Program-made: the position numbers and the translations under genes
Shown here: positions 50,016 to 57,887 of the stretch, in pieces
Layout of the letters: every line of letters starts with the position of its first letter
Numbering within the stretch: position 1 is the stretch's first letter
Notes under the pieces: model-generated
What the model saw: only the letters and a program-made list of their open reading frames with translations
Told to the model about the DNA's origin: nothing
The model's database searches: none
Origin: Micromonospora tarapacensis
GTDB lineage: Bacteria; Actinomycetota; Actinomycetes; Mycobacteriales; Micromonosporaceae
Reading direction: 5' to 3'
Assembly (NCBI RefSeq): GCF_019697375.1
Contig: NZ_JAHCDI010000001.1
Span: forward strand, 62,001-126,000
DNA length: 64,000 nt

Positions 50016-52230
50016 CTACGGAAACACGGTGAACGTCGGCGCCGGCTCGCCCGGGGGAGGCACCCGGAAGTGGCGCAACGTGAAGGTCATCATGTCCCGG
50101 AAGGCCGGTGCCGAGATCTGGCCACCGCCACCGCTCGGGCTGTGCACGAAGACCGCGATCACGTACCGCGGGTCCTCCGCCGGCGCCATCCCGATGAACG
50201 ACGCGACCTCGCCGGGCTGCTTCTTGCCCTCGACCAGCCGCCAGCCGGTGCCGGTCTTGCCGGCGACCCGGTAGCCGGGCACCGCCGCCGCCAGCCCGGT
50301 GGCGTCGTCCACGGTGGTGACCGCCTCCAGGAGCGTACGCAGCGCGGCGGCGTTGTCCGGGCTGAGCACCTGCCGGGTCACCGGCTCCGCCGCCGGGGTC
50401 CGCTTCCCGTCCGGGGCGATCGTCTCGCTGACCAGGTGCGGCTGGACGTAGGTGCCGTCGTTGGCGATGGCGGCGTACGCGGCGGCCATCTGCAACGGGG
50501 TGGCGTCCACGCTGTGCCCGATCGGCACCGACCCGTGCGACGAGTCGCTCCACTCCGCCAATGGCAGCAGCCGCCCGCTCGCCTCGCCGGGCATGCCGAC
50601 CCCGGTCGACTCGCCCAGCCCGAACCGCCGCTGGTAGTCGAGCAGGCGCTCCGGGCCGAGCTTGTCGGCGATCTGGATGGTGCCGACGTTGGAGGAGTAC
50701 GCCATCATCCCGGCCACGCTCATCCGCCGGCCGTTCCCGAAGTGGGTGTCGGGGAACCAGGTGTCTCCCTTGCGGATGCCGTTGGCCACCGGGAACGAGG
50801 TGTCCGGAGTGATCACCCCCTCCTGGAGCGCCGCACCGAAGGTGATCGCCTTGTGCACCGAGCCCGGGTCGACCACGAAGCTGGTGGCCGCGTCCACCCG
50901 GTCGGTCGGCTCGCTGGGGAAGGGTCTGGCCGCGTTGTACGTGGGGTGGCTGGCCTGGGCCAGCACCTCGCCGGTGCGCGCGTCCAGCACCACCGTCGCG
51001 CCGGTGCTGCCCTGCACCTGCTGCATCCGGTCGCTGAGGATGCGCTGCACCATGTACTGCAGGTCGCGGTCGATGGTGAGCACCAGCGAACTGCCCGGCT
51101 TGGCCGGGGTGGTGATGCTTAAGCCGCCCGGGATGGGCGCCCCCAGGTCGCCGAGGCCGACCTCGAAGACCCGCTGGCCGTCCTCGCCGTGCAGCAGGTC
51201 GTCGAAGCGTGCCTCCAGGCCCTCCAGCCCCACCATGTCGGGGCTGGTGAAGCCGATCAGGTTGGCGGCCAGGTCTTCGCCGGGCACCTCGCGCCGCTCG
51301 TCCCGGTGGGTGTTGATGCCCGGCAGCTTGAGCGCCATGATCTCCTTGGCGCGGTCGATGTCCACCCCTCGGGCCAGGTACTCGAACTGCGAGTCGACGC
51401 CGCTGATCCGCTTGCGGGGCCGCATCCTCTCGGCCAGTTCCGAGGCCGGGATGCCCAGCAGCGGGGAGAGCGCGTCGGCGGTCGCCGCGATGTCCTCGAT
51501 CCGGGTCGGGTCGGCGTAGACGTACCGGGCCTCGACGCTGTGTGCCAGGGCGGCCTTGCCGGAGCGGTCGTAGATCGCCCCGCGCGGCGCGGGCAGCTGC
51601 ACGGTCCGGGTCCGGTCGGCGAGCCCGCCGTCGGCGTACGCCGGGGTGTCGACCGCCTGGAGCACGACGAGCCGGACGCCGATGGCGACGAAGAGAGCCA
51701 GGGCCAGCACGGTGCCCAGGCGCAGCCGGCGGCCGGGGTCGGCGAGCCGGGGCGGGCGGGGCGCTTCCGCGCCGGCCGCCGCGCCGCCGGCCGGTCGCCA
51801 CGGCGCGGCTCACGGGCGACCCGCCGCCGGGGCGTCACGGTCGGGGATTCGTCGCGTCCGGTGCGGTCGCTGACCGTCCGGACCACGGTGGCACCACCGA
51901 CGCCGCCGTCCCGGCGGGTCGGGCCGCCCGGCCGGCCGGCGGCCCGACCCCCGTCGAGGACCTGCAGGGCGGGGCGGAACGGATCCTGCGACCGGCTGCT
52001 GCGTGGGGTGCGCCGCTGCTCGACCCGGCCCCCGGCGGCCGGCGCGGCCCCTCCCGGATGGTGCGGCCCCGCGGCGTGTACGCGCGGGCGTCGGAGATGC
52101 CTCCGACGCCCGGCTCTCCGCCCCGCTCTCCCGCCGCCCGGGGCGGCACGCCCCGCTCCCCGCCGCCACGGGACGAACCGCGCCGGGAGCCTGTGGCATC
52201 CCGGCGCGGTTCGTCTGATCTCGATGGCAC
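50016..52230 (-). CDS. ftsI: Septal transpeptidase FtsI (PBP3 type); frame broken twice
   Basis: Class B penicillin-binding protein that crosslinks septal peptidoglycan with FtsW. Catalytic domain: SxxK in DPGSVHKAIT, SxN in AYSSNVGT and KTG in VAGKTGTG. The true start is GTG at 52230 (VPSRSDEPRRD) after GGAGGGG. One missing base at 52048-52051 and another at 51749-51752 must be restored to join the N-terminal disordered region, the transmembrane helix (GTVLALALFVAIGVRLVVLQ) and the catalytic part, giving 738 residues. Without repair a 564-residue form starts at 51710. Confidence 0.88.
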
Positions 52231-52233
52231 GGC

Positions 52234-52840
52234 CTACCCCTCCGCGCCCTGCTGGCTCGCGATGGACACCGGCCCGCCGGCCGGCTGCGGCACGCCGATC
52301 ACCTTGCCGTCCGGCAGCCGGATGTAGGCCAGCTCATCCGACTCGACCAGACCCAGCCGGCGGGCCTGGGCGGCGAGGTTGCCGGGCGACTCGGACTCGG
52401 CGATCTGCTTCTTCAGCTGCTGCTGCTCCACGTCGAGCTTGGCCTGCTGCTGCTGCAGTTCGTCCAGCCGGAAGGCGTTCTCGTTGATCTTCGTGTTGAC
52501 CGCCAGGATGCCCAGCACTCCGCCGACCACCAGCACCACCACGAGCGCGGCGAAGGGTGCCCGGGGCACCCGAATCGGCGCCGGCGGGGCGACCCGCAGC
52601 CGCGGCGACGCCACCTGCTCGGCAGGGACCACCGCGGCCCGCTCCACCGGACGCAGCGCGGCGCTGCCCTGGGTGGGGAACTCGCGCGCCCCCGGGCGCG
52701 AGTTTCCGACGGCCGGTTCGCCCGACCCGTGGGCTGCTGCCCGTCCCCGGCCCCCGGGCCCGCTCCGCCGCGATCCGGCCCCCCGACCGCGGTGCGCGCT
52801 GCCCGACGCCGGCGATGTCCCGGCGCTTGTCAACGTTCAT
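52234..52840 (-). CDS. ftsL: FtsL-like divisome protein; frame broken twice
   Basis: Small bitopic protein: cytoplasmic Arg/Gly-rich N-terminus, one transmembrane helix ([21 protein letters not shown]), and a leucine/Gln-rich coiled coil ([26 protein letters not shown]) typical of FtsL/FtsB. The ATG at 52840 follows GGGAGGGAAC and overlaps the rsmH stop (ATGA). One extra G/C in each of the runs 52751-52755 and 52689-52693 links it to the rest, about 202 residues. A TTG at 52833 in the later frame is a poor substitute. Confidence 0.8.
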
Positions 52841-53946
52841 GTTCCCTCCCCCTCGTCGTCCGTGGTGTCCCCCGGCATCCGCCGCGGATCCGAGCCGGAT
52901 CCCGCGGCCGATCCCGTCCCCGGTTGGTGCATCGCCTTGACCTGGCGGCGGTACCGTTCGCGGTCGGTACGCCCCCGCTGCCGTGCCTGCGGATCGATCC
53001 GCTCCGCGGCCCGCAGGCGCACCGAAGCGGCCCGCGGGTTCGCGGCGACCTCCACCTCCCCGGGCAGCTCCGCGCCCCGGCTGAGCAGCCGGAACGTCGG
53101 CTCCGACCCGGGCAGTTCGACCGGGAGGTCGATCGGGCCCGTGCTGCGGACCCGCTCGGCGAGCGCCTGTTTGGTGAGCCGGTCCTCCAGCGAGTGGTAG
53201 GACAGGACCACCAGGCGACCGCCGATGGAAAGCCGGTCGAGAGCGGCTGGCAGCGCTGTCTCCAGCGCTGCCAGCTCCCTGTTTACCTCGATCCGTAAAG
53301 CCTGAAACGTTCTCTTTGCCGGGTGTCCGCCGGTTCGCCGGGCCGGTGCCGGTATCGACTCCCGGACCAGCTCGGCCAGCCGTGCCGACGAGGTGATCCG
53401 GCCGCGCTCCCGCTCCCGGATGATCGCCGAGGCGATCCGCCCGGCGAACTTCTCCTCGCCGTAGACCCGCAGCACCCGGGCCAGGTCCGGATGCGGGTAG
53501 GTGTTGACCACCTCCTCGGCGGTCACCCCCCGGGTCTGGTCCATCCGCATGTCCAGCGGCGCGTCCTGCGCGTACGCGAACCCGCGGTCGGGCGCGTCGA
53601 GTTGCAACGAGGAGACGCCGAGGTCGAACAGGACCCCGTCCACGGACGGATGACCCAGCCGGTCGAGCACCTCGGGCAGTTCGTCGTAGACGGCGTGTTC
53701 CAGCTGGACGCGGTCGGCGAACCGGGCCAGCCGCACCCGGGCGTGGGCCAGGGCCTCGGTGTCCCGGTCCAGGCCCACCAGGATCGTCTCCGGATGGGCC
53801 TGCAGGACCGCCTCGGCGTGCCCGGCCAGACCCAGCGTCGCGTCGACGTGCACGGTGCGTCCATCGCCCCGGCCCAGCGCGGGGGCCAGCAGCTCGAGAC
53901 ACCGCTCGAGCAGCACCGGCACATGTGTGCCGCGTAGCTCCCCCAT
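52837..53946 (-). CDS. rsmH: 16S rRNA C1402 N4-methyltransferase
   Basis: A 369-residue SAM methyltransferase (MraW). Motifs: [15 protein letters not shown] (SAM), [31 protein letters not shown] and [15 protein letters not shown] at 53946 ([15 protein letters not shown]) follows GGGGGTCGAC. A longer version from 54150 lacks family similarity. It contains an extended basic C-terminal tail. Confidence 0.94.
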   Translation of the reverse strand: MGELRGTHVPVLLERCLELLAPALGRGDGRTVHVDATLGLAGHAEAVLQAHPETILVGLDRDTEALAHARVRLARFADRVQLEHAVYDELPEVLDRLGHPSVDGVLFDLGVSSLQLDAPDRGFAYAQDAPLDMRMDQTRGVTAEEVVNTYPHPDLARVLRVYGEEKFAGRIASAIIRERERGRITSSARLAELVRESIPAPARRTGGHPAKRTFQALRIEVNRELAALETALPAALDRLSIGGRLVVLSYHSLEDRLTKQALAERVRSTGPIDLPVELPGSEPTFRLLSRGAELPGEVEVAANPRAASVRLRAAERIDPQARQRGRTDRERYRRQVKAMHQPGTGSAAGSGSDPRRMPGDTTDDEGEGT

Positions 53947-54153
53947 GTCGACCCCCACTGTTGACCCCGGTTTCGTACCGCGCCCTGCTGTCGGACGACG
54001 CCGTGCCGTCGTACCGCCAGATCCCCATCCGCTCTCCGCCCGCCTGCCGGGCCACGGCCCTGAAGGTCGGATCGCGCGCCTGGCACCGGGGAAGGGATGC
54101 CAGGAACTCGAAAGCGGCTGGAGATCTCGCAGTACGTCGGGCGTCGCCACGCC

Positions 54154-54585
54154 CTACAGACCGCCTGGCAGCACCCCTTCCTCGATGTCGGCGAAGTCGT
54201 CTTCGCTCTCGGCGAGGTAGGTCTCCCAGGCGACCCTGTCCCAGACCTCCACCCGGGTGCTCGCGCCGATGACCACCAGGTCCCGGTCGAGCCCTCCGTA
54301 CGTGCGCAGATGGGCAGGGATGGTCACCCGGCCCTGCTTGTCCGGCACCTCGTCGTGCGCGCTGGCGAAGAAGACCCGGCTGTAGGCCCGGGCCGCCTTG
54401 TGCGTCATCGGCTGTGCGCGCAACTGCTCCGCGATCCGCTGGAACTCCGGCGTCGGAAATACGTAGAGGCAGCGCTCCTGCCCTTTGGTGATCACGACAC
54501 CCCCCGCCAACTCGTCCCGGAACTTCGCCGGAAGGATCAGCCGGCCCTTGTCATCCAGGCGCGGAGTGTGGGTGCCGAGAAACAT
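54154..54585 (-). CDS. mraZ: Transcriptional regulator MraZ
   Basis: A 143-residue double AbrB-type (SpoVT) protein: [26 protein letters not shown] and the second repeat [36 protein letters not shown]. It binds direct repeats in its own promoter and represses the dcw operon in other bacteria. Follows a 5' leader with a hairpin and repeats at 54669-54694. ATG at 54585 follows GAGGGGG. Confidence 0.95.
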   Translation of the reverse strand: MFLGTHTPRLDDKGRLILPAKFRDELAGGVVITKGQERCLYVFPTPEFQRIAEQLRAQPMTHKAARAYSRVFFASAHDEVPDKQGRVTIPAHLRTYGGLDRDLVVIGASTRVEVWDRVAWETYLAESEDDFADIEEGVLPGGL

Positions 54586-54607
54586 CGGCCCAACCCCCTC
54601 GCCCTCT

Positions 54608-54627
54608 AGCGGCGTTCGCGCGCCGCT
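54608..54627 (-). promoter_or_regulatory. Hairpin in mraZ 5' leader
   Basis: AGCGGCG (54608-54614) and CGCCGCT (54621-54627) with a 6-base loop, ending about 22 bases before the mraZ start. Possible mRNA stability or translational element. Confidence 0.4.
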
Positions 54628-54668
54628 GACCCCCCGGGCCGGTGGGCCCTCCCGGCCTCACCAATGCG

Positions 54669-54694
54669 CTCCACTCTACTCCACTTCCCTCCAC
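54669..54694 (-). promoter_or_regulatory. MraZ-box array (three GTGGAG direct repeats)
   Basis: GTGGAG on the minus strand at 54669, 54679 and 54689 (CTCCAC on the plus strand), exact 10-base period, overlapping the mraZ promoter. E. coli MraZ binds three TGGGN repeats with the same spacing. Strong candidate for autoregulation. Confidence 0.7.
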
Positions 54695-54700
54695 CCGCAA
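54673..54700 (-). promoter_or_regulatory. mraZ (dcw) promoter
   Basis: -35 TTGCGG (54695-54700) and -10 TAGAGT (54673-54678), 16-base spacer, within the MraZ-box array. Confidence 0.6.
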
Positions 54701-54756
54701 CCAGATTCGACCGCGTGGCGCACCGTGTCGAGCGGCAAAAGGGCACGTCAGCAAGG

Positions 54757-54772
54757 GTGGAGCGGAGTGGAG
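54757..54772 (+). promoter_or_regulatory. Two further GTGGAG repeats facing murT
   Basis: GTGGAG at 54757 and 54767, 10 bases apart, on the plus strand. Same spacing as the array at 54669 but opposite orientation; a second MraZ site for the divergent murT-gatD operon is possible. Confidence 0.4.
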
Positions 54773-54911
54773 GGGCCGGGCGCCCGCCGGCCGGGGTCCA
54801 CTATCCGACAAAGATCGACTGCGGCCGGCCGAGCGCCACCGTCCCGGCCGCGGTGGAGGCCGACCCGGACCGAACGTGGTCGGTGGCGATCTCCCACGTC
54901 GTCCGGTCCGG

Positions 54912-54917
54912 TAACCT
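54912..54917 (+). promoter_or_regulatory. -10 box TAACCT of murT (leaderless)
   Basis: TAACCT followed by 7 bases and the murT GTG at 54925. Confidence 0.5.
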
Positions 54918-54924
54918 CGCTCGC

Positions 54925-56187
54925 GTGACGGACGCGAAGATGCCCCTGCGGGCGAAGGTGGCCAGCTCCGTGTCACGGACCGCCGCGGCGTTGTCCCGAG
55001 CGGCAGGCCGTGGCGACGGCTCGGTGATCGGAGGATGGCTCGGCCTGAAGATCGACCCCGAACTCCTCGCCCATCTCTCTTCCGGCCGCGCCATCGCGCT
55101 GATCTCCGGCACCAACGGCAAGACCACCACCACCCGGCTGGCCGCCGCGGCCGTCGGGGTGCTCGGCCGGGTCGCCACCAACTCGTTCGGCGCCAACATG
55201 CCCACCGGGCACACCTCCGCCCTGGCCAAGGCGGGCAGCACCCCCTACGCGGTGCTGGAGGTCGACGAGCACTACCTCGCTCAGGTGATCGACGCCACCG
55301 ACCCGCACGTGGTGGCGCTGCTCAACCTCTCCCGCGACCAGCTGGACCGGGCCAAGGAGGTGGCCATGATGGCGCAGCTCTGGCGCGCCGCCCTGGCCCG
55401 GCATCCGGACATCCGCGTCGTCGCCAACGCCGACGACCCGATGGTGGTCTGGGCGGCCACCCCACCAGCCGCTCACGACCAGCGGATCACGCCGCCGCAC
55501 GTCACCTGGTTCTCCGCGGGGCAGCGGTGGCACGACGACTCCTGGGTCTGCCCCGAGTGCGGCTCGGCCATCCAGCGCTCCGGGGAGCAGTGGTGGTGCA
55601 CGGGCTGCCCGCTGCGCCGCCCCGAGCCGCAGTGGACCGTGGACGACGAGGGCGCCGTCGACCCGACCGGCGCCTGGTACAAGGTGAAGCTCCAGCTGCC
55701 GGGCAAGGTCAACGTCGGGAACGCGGCCACCGCCCTCGCCGTCGCCGCCGAGTTCGGCGTACGCCCGTTCGACGCGGTCCCCCGCCTCGCCGACGTGACC
55801 TCGGTGGCCGGGCGCTACGCCCAGGTCGTGCGGGAGGGACGGACCGTCCGGCTGTTGCTGGCCAAGAACCCGGCCAGTTGGCTGGAGGCGTTCGACATGG
55901 CCGACGAGGCGCCGACCCTGCTCTCCATCAACTCCCGCGACCCCGACGGCCTGGACACCTCCTGGCTCTTCGACGTCGACTTCGCCCCGCTGCGCGGGCG
56001 CCAGGTGCTGATCACCGGCGACCGGGCGTACGACCTCGCCGTCCGGCTGGAGGTCAACGACGTGCCGTTCCAGTACGTACGCAGCTTCGACGACGCCGTC
56101 CGGGCGGTGCCACCGGGACGGCTGGAGGTCATCGCGAACTACACCGCGTTCCAGGACATCCGAGCGGAGTTGGACCGTGTCAACTGA
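54925..56187 (+). CDS. murT: Lipid II isoglutaminyl synthase, MurT subunit
   Basis: A 420-residue Mur-ligase-like protein that with GatD amidates the D-Glu of lipid II. ATP P-loop LISGTNGKTTTTRL (about residues 60-73); a zinc ribbon CPECGSAIQRSGEQWWCTGC; and the DUF1727 C-terminal domain (LLLAKNPASWLEAFDM). GTG at 54925 (VTDAKMPLRAKV) is set by the TAACCT box. Overlaps gatD by 11 bases. Confidence 0.93.
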   Translation: MTDAKMPLRAKVASSVSRTAAALSRAAGRGDGSVIGGWLGLKIDPELLAHLSSGRAIALISGTNGKTTTTRLAAAAVGVLGRVATNSFGANMPTGHTSALAKAGSTPYAVLEVDEHYLAQVIDATDPHVVALLNLSRDQLDRAKEVAMMAQLWRAALARHPDIRVVANADDPMVVWAATPPAAHDQRITPPHVTWFSAGQRWHDDSWVCPECGSAIQRSGEQWWCTGCPLRRPEPQWTVDDEGAVDPTGAWYKVKLQLPGKVNVGNAATALAVAAEFGVRPFDAVPRLADVTSVAGRYAQVVREGRTVRLLLAKNPASWLEAFDMADEAPTLLSINSRDPDGLDTSWLFDVDFAPLRGRQVLITGDRAYDLAVRLEVNDVPFQYVRSFDDAVRAVPPGRLEVIANYTAFQDIRAELDRVN

Positions 56188-56895
56188 GACCCTGCGCATC
56201 GTCTGGATCTATCCCGACCTGCTGTCCACCTACGGCGACCGGGGCAACGCCCTGATCCTGGCCCGCCGGGCCCAGCAGCGCGGCTACCCGGTCGAGGTGT
56301 TGGAGGTCCGCTCCGACCAGCCGCTGCCCACCACCGCCGACATCTACCTCATCGGTGGCGGCGAGGACGGGCCGCAGGCACTCGGCGCGCAGCGGCTGAT
56401 CGCCGACGGCGGCCTGCACCGGGCGGTGGCCCAGGGCTCGGTGGTGTTCGGCGTCTGCGCCGGCTACCAACTGCTGGGCGGCTCGTTCTTTGCCAAGGGC
56501 AGCCAGTACCCGGGCCTGGAACTGCTCGACCTCTCCTCGGACCGGGGCCCCAGCCGGGCCGTCGGCGAGCTGGCCGGCGACATCGACGCCCGGCTCGGCC
56601 TGCCACCGCTGACCGGCTTCGAGAACCACGGCGGCCGGACCCGCCTCGGCCCCGAGGTCTCCCCACTTGCCCGGGTCACCGCCGGCGTCGGCAACGACGG
56701 CGCCACCGAGGGGCGTGGCGGGGCAAGCTGCTCGGCACCTACTCGCACGGCCCCGCGCTGGCCCGCAACCCGGCCCTGGCCGACCTGCTGCTGCGCTGGG
56801 CCACCGGCGCGCAACAGCTGCCGCCGCTCGACGACACCTGGGCCGACCGGCTGCGGGCCGAACGCCGGACCGCGGTGGCCACCACCCGGGCATGA
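56177..56895 (+). CDS. gatD: Lipid II isoglutaminyl synthase, GatD glutaminase; frame broken near 56711
   Basis: Class I glutaminase that supplies ammonia to MurT. Nucleophile region VVFGVCAGYQLLGGSF (Cys) and GFENHGGRTRLG; the His of GTYSHGP lies in the next frame. An extra G in the run 56710-56713 (or 56720-56723) joins the parts, giving 239 residues ending at TTRA and a stop overlapping the next ATG. The unrepaired frame runs to 57610 and is unlikely. Confidence 0.88.
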
Positions 56896-57610
56896 TCCCG
56901 GCCCGGTGGCGTCTGCCGCGCCGCCAGGGGCCGCCGGGCGGCCCGCCCTGGTGGCCGATCGCGTTCACGTCGCCGGTCGTCCGGTTCGCCCTGCTGCTGC
57001 TCCTGCTCGCCGCGTTCGGCGTGACGCTGCTGCTGGTGCCGCGGCCCGACCCGACGGCGCTGCCGCAGTTCGGCGACCGACTGGGTGGTCTCGCCCCGGT
57101 CGCCGGCGTCCTCGGCGGGGCACTGCTGCTGGTGGCGCTGGTCCCCCGCACGTTCATCACACTCGCCGCCGGAGCGGTCTTCGGCGCCCTGGAGGGGGCC
57201 GCGTACGCGCTCGGCGCAGCGCTGCTGGCCGCCGCGATCGGTTTCGCCGTGGGCCGGGTGCTGGGCCGGGAGTTCGTCGCCGAACGCATCCGGGGCCGGC
57301 TGGCCCGCCTCGACCGCTGGTTCACCCGGCAGAGCGTGCTCGGCGTGGTCACCGTACGGCTGCTGCCGATCTCCGGCTTCGGCCTGGTCAGCTACGGCTA
57401 CGGCACCACCGGCGCGCGGGTGCTGCCGTTCCTCACCGGCAGCGTGATCGCCTCCGCGCCGACCGCGTTCGGCTACGCGGCGGTCGGCGCCGCCGTCACC
57501 TCCCCGGCGAGGTCAACTGGTTCGCCGCCGCCCCGGCGGCGCTGGGCTTCGTCGCCGGCGCCGTGCTGCTCGCCCGCTGGTGGCGCGCCGAACGCCGCCG
57601 CCCCCGCTGA
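56892..57610 (+). CDS. TVP38/TMEM64 family membrane protein; frame broken near 57503
   Basis: Membrane protein of the VTT/DedA-like group: helices FALLLLLLAAFGVTLLLV, APVAGVLGGALLLVALV, FITLAAGAVFGALEGAAYALGAALLAAAIGFAVG, then LPISGFGLVSYGYGTTGARVLPFL and the C-terminal helix. One extra C in the run 57502-57505 joins the start to GEVNWFAAAPAALGFVAGAVLLARWWRAERRRPR, 239 residues. ATG at 56892 overlaps gatD. Function unknown; lipid scramblase-like activity is known for some relatives. Confidence 0.8.
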
Positions 57611-57654
57611 CCACACCCACCTCCGCTGAGCACCCCGCCGGCCGCGTGGAAGTC

Positions 57655-57745
57655 GGTCAGGGGGTGGGGCTTGCTGAACAGTCGGGCCACGTGGGCCTTC
57701 GCGGTGGCCACACTGATCACGAGCGCGCTGCTCCGGCACGCCATG
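57655..57745 (-). pseudogene. Possible LuxR/NarL HTH remnant
   Basis: The minus strand reads LVISVATAKAHVARLFSKPHPLTDFHAA, which resembles the recognition helix of a LuxR-type HTH (VSVATVKTHV...LL-K). No start, no upstream receiver domain, and convergent genes around it. Possibly a decayed gene end. Confidence 0.3.
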
Positions 57746-57813
57746 CCGGTGCCGGCCTGGCAGCGGCTGATCGAGCCGGGCGCTCCCCCACCCCTCTCCC
57801 CTCCCGCCCTGTT

Positions 57814-57868
57814 GATCATGAGGTTGGCGGCAGTGGTTGATCTTCAAACCGCCGCCGACCTCATGATC
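57814..57868. repeat. REP-like inverted repeat
   Basis: Arms at 57814-57831 and 57851-57868 pair at 17 of 18 positions around a 19-base loop, in the gap between the convergent TVP38 and leuS genes. The core GTTGATCATGAGGTTGGCGG is AT-rich for this genome. Similar palindromes are common between convergent genes in Micromonospora, by recollection; may act as a terminator. Confidence 0.65.
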
Positions 57869-57887
57869 ACCGAGGATGGTTGGGCGG

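Noticed and set aside
51257..51886. Separate gene in the ftsI N-terminal region
   Set aside because: It is the middle segment of ftsI read in the frame created by the missing bases.
52233..52833. TTG as the true ftsL start
   Set aside because: No Shine-Dalgarno at proper distance; the ATG at 52840 with GGGAGGG and the ATGA overlap with rsmH is far better, provided two homopolymer errors are corrected.
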